NCBI GenBank assembly: GCA_964542435.1
Contig: CAZIVE010000112.1
Span: forward strand, 1 to 8,628
DNA length: 8,628 nt
Reading direction: 5' to 3'
Origin: CAZIVE01 sp964542435
Lineage (GTDB): Bacteria; Bacteroidota; Bacteroidia; Bacteroidales; Tannerellaceae
In this document: positions 6,163 to 8,628 of the stretch, piece after piece
How the letters are laid out: every line of letters starts with the position of its first letter
How positions within the stretch are numbered: the stretch's first letter is position 1
The notes under the pieces: generated by a model
The model's database searches: none
What the model saw: the letters and a program-made list of their open reading frames with translations, nothing else
What the model was told of the DNA's origin: nothing
Made by a program: the position numbers and the translations under genes

Positions 6163-6456
6163 ATGACCGAAGATCATCAGAAATTGTTAGCTGTATTGGA
6201 CGTAAGGATCCATGACTTGATAGCCTTGTGCGATGAACGAGAGCAGAAGGTACAAGAGCTTGACGACGCTTTGTCAAAGAAAGAAGATGAATTGCAGACA
6301 GCAAATCACATGATTGAAGAATTGAATGCCAAATGTGAGAATTTGCTAACAGCTCGCGTTGTATCGGCCAGTGCCGGTGACAAAAAAGAATCTAAGGCAA
6401 AGATCTCTCAGTTAGTGCGGGAAGTCGATAAGTGCATTGCACTATTAAATGAATAG
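6163..6456 (+). CDS. Small coiled-coil protein encoded upstream of zapA
   Basis: A 97-residue acidic, heptad-rich protein with no recognisable catalytic motif. Residues about 5-65 are rich in Leu/Ile spaced in heptads with many Glu, Lys and Gln (for example EQKVQELDDALSKKEDELQ, 27-45). A Ser/Ala/Gly/Lys-rich break at about 68-79 and a second short amphipathic helix (KISQLVREVDKCIALLNE, 80-97) follow. It lies 5 nt before zapA and shares its promoter. In other bacteria ZapA works with the coiled-coil protein ZapB, so an FtsZ-ring scaffold role is a reasonable inference, but I see no sequence that identifies it as ZapB. The translation start fits the very short leader predicted from the promoter. 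Confidence 0.8.
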   Translation: MTEDHQKLLAVLDVRIHDLIALCDEREQKVQELDDALSKKEDELQTANHMIEELNAKCENLLTARVVSASAGDKKESKAKISQLVREVDKCIALLNE

Positions 6457-6461
6457 AAGCA

Positions 6462-6755
6462 ATGGACGATACATTTCTTATAAATATAAAAATAGCCGGA
6501 AAGGAGTATCCGCTTACTATCAATCGGAAAGAAGAAAGGTTGGTGCGTGCTGCAGCAGCGCAGATTAACAGCAAAATTCTTCAATACCAAGCAAGTTTCC
6601 CATCCGCTTCGTTAGAAGCGCGTGATCTACTGGCAATGGTAGCTTTCCAGTTGTCGTATGAGAACCTACAGCTTGAGGATAGGAACGATACAACTCCTTT
6701 TACTGAAAAGATACAACAGTTATCAAAAGAATTGGAAGATTATTTGAACCGTTGA
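6462..6755 (+). CDS. zapA: Cell division protein ZapA
   Basis: ZapA binds FtsZ and bundles or cross-links its protofilaments at the division site. The 97-residue length is typical. The N-terminal globular part (about 5-30) shows INIKIAGKEYPLTINRKEE, the family pattern of a short beta-sheet. AAAQINSKILQYQ and the long helix LEARDLLAMVAFQLSYENLQ (51-70) lead into a C-terminal coiled coil (80-97). It follows the coiled-coil gene by 5 nt and is probably co-transcribed with it. A hairpin and T-run lie about 30 nt after the stop, before rny. Confidence 0.9.
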   Translation: MDDTFLINIKIAGKEYPLTINRKEERLVRAAAAQINSKILQYQASFPSASLEARDLLAMVAFQLSYENLQLEDRNDTTPFTEKIQQLSKELEDYLNR

Positions 6756-6784
6756 TAGGTTTGAAATGGCTGTTTTTTGTACCC

Positions 6785-6823
6785 GCACTACCATGGCTTT
6801 ATAGCCGTTGGAGTGCTTTTTTT
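6785..6823 (+). terminator. Hairpin with T-tract between zapA and rny (terminator or attenuator)
   Basis: GCACT (6785-6789) pairs with AGTGC (6812-6816), and GGCT (6795-6798) pairs with AGCC (6803-6806) over a TTAT loop. CCA/TGG pairs between them leave small bulges. Seven Ts follow immediately (6817-6823). An upstream AATGGCT (6765-6771) can instead pair with AGCCGTT (6803-6809), which would disrupt this hairpin like an antiterminator. rny starts 27 nt after the T-run with no consensus promoter visible, so partial read-through from zapA is plausible. Confidence 0.65.
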
Positions 6824-6850
6824 GTATATATGGACTTAAATAATACATAA

Positions 6851-8392
6851 ATGGAAAGTTTGACAATATTACTCATAGCAATCGGGACATTCCTAATCGG
6901 AGGTCTTGTTGTGTGGCTTATTATGCGCTTCTTCCTGAAGTCGAAATATAATTCTGTGCTTCAAGAAGCTGAAAAGGAATCGGACGTGATTAAGAAGAAC
7001 AAGATGCTCGAAGTGAAAGAGGAGTTCATTCGCTTGAAAGCTGATCTTGAGAAACAGGTAACGCAACGTAACGCCAAGATTCAATCTGTGGAGAACAAAC
7101 TGAAACAGCGCGAATTGAACTTGAATCAGAGACAGGAGGAATTACAGCGCCGCAACAGTGAGGTCGAAACCATCAAGGAAAATCTGAACAATCAGTCGGA
7201 AATCATTGAGAAGAAAAAACAGGAACTCGATAAACTGCAGCAGCAGGAGATCAAACATTTGGAAGCACTGTCAAGTCTTTCTGCCGAAGAGGCTAAAGAG
7301 AGATTGATCGAGTCTCTGAAAGACGAAGCGAAGACAGAAGCAGCTTCTTATATCAATGATATTGTTGAGGAATCGAAACTTACAGCCAATAAAGAGGCCA
7401 AGAAGATTATTATACAGTCTATCCAACGTGTGGCAACGGAGACAGCTATCGAAAATTCCGTTACTGTTTTCCACATTGATTCTGACGAGATCAAAGGTCG
7501 TATCATCGGTCGTGAAGGTCGTAACATCAGAGCTTTGGAAGCTGCAACAGGCATCGAGATCGTTGTGGATGATACGCCTGAGGCTATCGTCCTCTCAGGC
7601 TTTGATCCTGTGAGACGTGAGATTGCTCGTCTGGCTCTTCATCAGCTGGTTCAGGACGGACGAATCCACCCGGCTCGTATCGAAGAGGTCGTTCAGAAGG
7701 TTAAGAAGCAGGTTGAAGACGAAGTCGTAGAGACCGGTAAACGTACGGCCATCGACTTGGGCGTTCATGGATTGCATCCGGAACTGATCCGTCTGATCGG
7801 AAAGATGAAATATCGTTCTTCTTATGGACAAAATCTTTTGCAACATGCACGTGAGACGGCCAATCTCTGCGCTGTGATGGCTTCAGAGTTGGGCTTGAAT
7901 CCAAAGAAAGCACGTCGTGCGGGTTTGCTTCACGATATTGGTAAGGTTCCAGATGACGAACCCGAACTGCCGCATGCTCTGCTGGGTATGAAACTTTGCG
8001 AGAAATACAAGGAGAAACCGGATATCTGCAACGCTGTCGGTTCTCACCATGATGAGGTTGAGATGCAGACGCTGCTGGCTCCGATCGTTCAGGTCTGCGA
8101 TGCTATTTCCGGTGCACGTCCAGGCGCACGCCGTGAGATTGTGGAGGCTTATATTAAACGTTTGAACGACCTCGAGCAGTTGGCTCTCTCTTATCCGGGC
8201 GTTGTTAAGACCTATGCCATTCAGGCGGGTCGTGAACTTCGTGTCATTGTCGGTGCTGACAAGATCGACGATAAGGAATCAGAGAATCTGTCGGCTGAAA
8301 TCGCCAAGAAGATCCAGGATGAGATGACCTATCCAGGACAGGTCAAGATCACCGTTATTCGTGAAACCCGTGCCGTAAGCTACGCTAAATAG
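6851..8392 (+). CDS. rny: Ribonuclease Y
   Basis: Membrane-anchored endoribonuclease that initiates mRNA decay. The 513 residues are the usual length and all domains are present. One N-terminal transmembrane helix (about 4-29) is followed by a basic FLKSKY. A long coiled coil runs about 35-200 (Lys/Glu/Gln-rich). A KH domain (about 205-270) carries the GRIIGREGRN loop (216-225). An HD domain (about 325-420) shows HARETANLCAVMASELGL from 332, the metal-binding LLHDIGK (359-365, His361-Asp362) and SHHDEVE (398-404). A conserved C-terminal region ends with IRETRAVSYAK. It lies after zapA, separated by a hairpin/T-tract, and is closed by a strong terminator. Confidence 0.97.
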   Translation: MESLTILLIAIGTFLIGGLVVWLIMRFFLKSKYNSVLQEAEKESDVIKKNKMLEVKEEFIRLKADLEKQVTQRNAKIQSVENKLKQRELNLNQRQEELQRRNSEVETIKENLNNQSEIIEKKKQELDKLQQQEIKHLEALSSLSAEEAKERLIESLKDEAKTEAASYINDIVEESKLTANKEAKKIIIQSIQRVATETAIENSVTVFHIDSDEIKGRIIGREGRNIRALEAATGIEIVVDDTPEAIVLSGFDPVRREIARLALHQLVQDGRIHPARIEEVVQKVKKQVEDEVVETGKRTAIDLGVHGLHPELIRLIGKMKYRSSYGQNLLQHARETANLCAVMASELGLNPKKARRAGLLHDIGKVPDDEPELPHALLGMKLCEKYKEKPDICNAVGSHHDEVEMQTLLAPIVQVCDAISGARPGARREIVEAYIKRLNDLEQLALSYPGVVKTYAIQAGRELRVIVGADKIDDKESENLSAEIAKKIQDEMTYPGQVKITVIRETRAVSYAK

Positions 8393-8413
8393 ACTTTGCG
8401 GTTTATGATATCG

Positions 8414-8445
8414 AGAGCGTGTTCCCTAAAGGGCACGCTCTTTTT
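8414..8445 (+). terminator. Rho-independent terminator of rny
   Basis: AGAGCGTG (8414-8421) pairs perfectly with CACGCTCT (8434-8441). Inside, CCC pairs with GGG over a TAAA loop. The stem is followed directly by TTTTT (8441-8445), 22 nt after the rny stop. This is the strongest terminator in the window. Confidence 0.92.
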
Positions 8446-8482
8446 GTAGGTATGAATAGAAAATGAATGGTTGGTCGTTACA

Positions 8483-8628
8483 GTGCTGAAGTCCTAAACA
8501 CCTCTTGTTTTGTATTCCTGCATGTGCTGAAGCGCAAAAATACCCTTGAAAAGCATTTTTGCCGATGATAAAGGTCCTAAACAGCCCTTGTCATGCATTT
8601 CTGCAGGTTTAAAAGTTTCTAAATAGTG
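8483..8628. repeat. Degenerate ~41-42-bp tandem repeat array, truncated by window edge
   Basis: GTGCTGAAG occurs at 8483 and again 41 nt later at 8524, and a weaker match (GATAAAG) follows at about 8567. TCCTAAACA at 8492-8500 recurs at 8575-8583. The 35-nt blocks 8491-8525 and 8574-8608 match at 28 of 35 positions. A partial fourth unit (AAAAG-TTTCTAAATA) begins about 8611 and runs off the window. The second unit contains a perfect inverted repeat, GCAAAAAT (8534-8541) and ATTTTTGC (8555-8562). No open reading frame of note is seen here. The function is unknown. Confidence 0.75.

Noticed and set aside
6756..6850. 6S RNA gene next to zapA, as in gamma-proteobacteria
   Set aside because: The gap is only 95 nt and contains a short hairpin with a T-tract, which is too small for a 6S RNA of about 180 nt.

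Overview
The window looks like a chromosomal housekeeping segment from a member of the order Bacteroidales, most likely a Prevotella/Segatella-type or related genus (inference). Three observations support this. The clearest promoters have the Bacteroidetes form TTG, about 20 nt, then TAnnTTTG, instead of -35/-10 boxes. Translation starts are mostly preceded by A-rich leaders rather than Shine-Dalgarno sequences. The gene content and protein sequences (Nnr, Hpt, Adk, Obg, PgeF, ZapA, RNase Y) fit that group. I recognise no mobile element, CRISPR array, rRNA or tRNA.

Layout. 1-112 is the end of a 41-bp tandem repeat array cut by the left edge. 216-1727 (minus strand) is nnr, the bifunctional NAD(P)HX repair enzyme, with its own terminator at about 155-191. 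A divergent promoter region (1728-1842) separates it from the plus-strand genes. hpt (1843-2379) and adk (2407-2982) form a purine salvage/nucleotide pair, ending at a suboptimal terminator-like hairpin. obg (3066-4196), pgeF (4180-4998) and a free-standing B3/B4 domain protein (4995-5663) follow as a translationally overlapping trio. A small winged-helix gene (5813-6019) has its own promoter and terminator. A coiled-coil protein (6163-6456) and zapA (6462-6755) form a division-related pair from another consensus promoter. After a hairpin/T-tract comes rny (6851-8392), the membrane-anchored endoribonuclease RNase Y, closed by a strong terminator. 8483-8628 is a second, degenerate tandem array of about 41-42 bp period, cut by the right edge.

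How the genes fit together. Hpt makes IMP/GMP from free bases and Adk balances adenylates. PgeF-family enzymes act on purine nucleosides or correct UDP-MurNAc-amino-acid errors. Obg is a ribosome-assembly GTPase, and the B3/B4 protein resembles the editing module of PheT. ZapA stabilises FtsZ polymers and its coiled-coil neighbour may be a partner. RNase Y controls mRNA turnover.

I did not find a clearly new biological system. The features most worth a second look are the two edge repeat arrays, two hairpin/T-tract elements placed 27 nt before obg and before rny that have alternative pairings and no visible promoter behind them, the coiled-coil partner of zapA, and the stand-alone B3/B4 protein coupled to pgeF.
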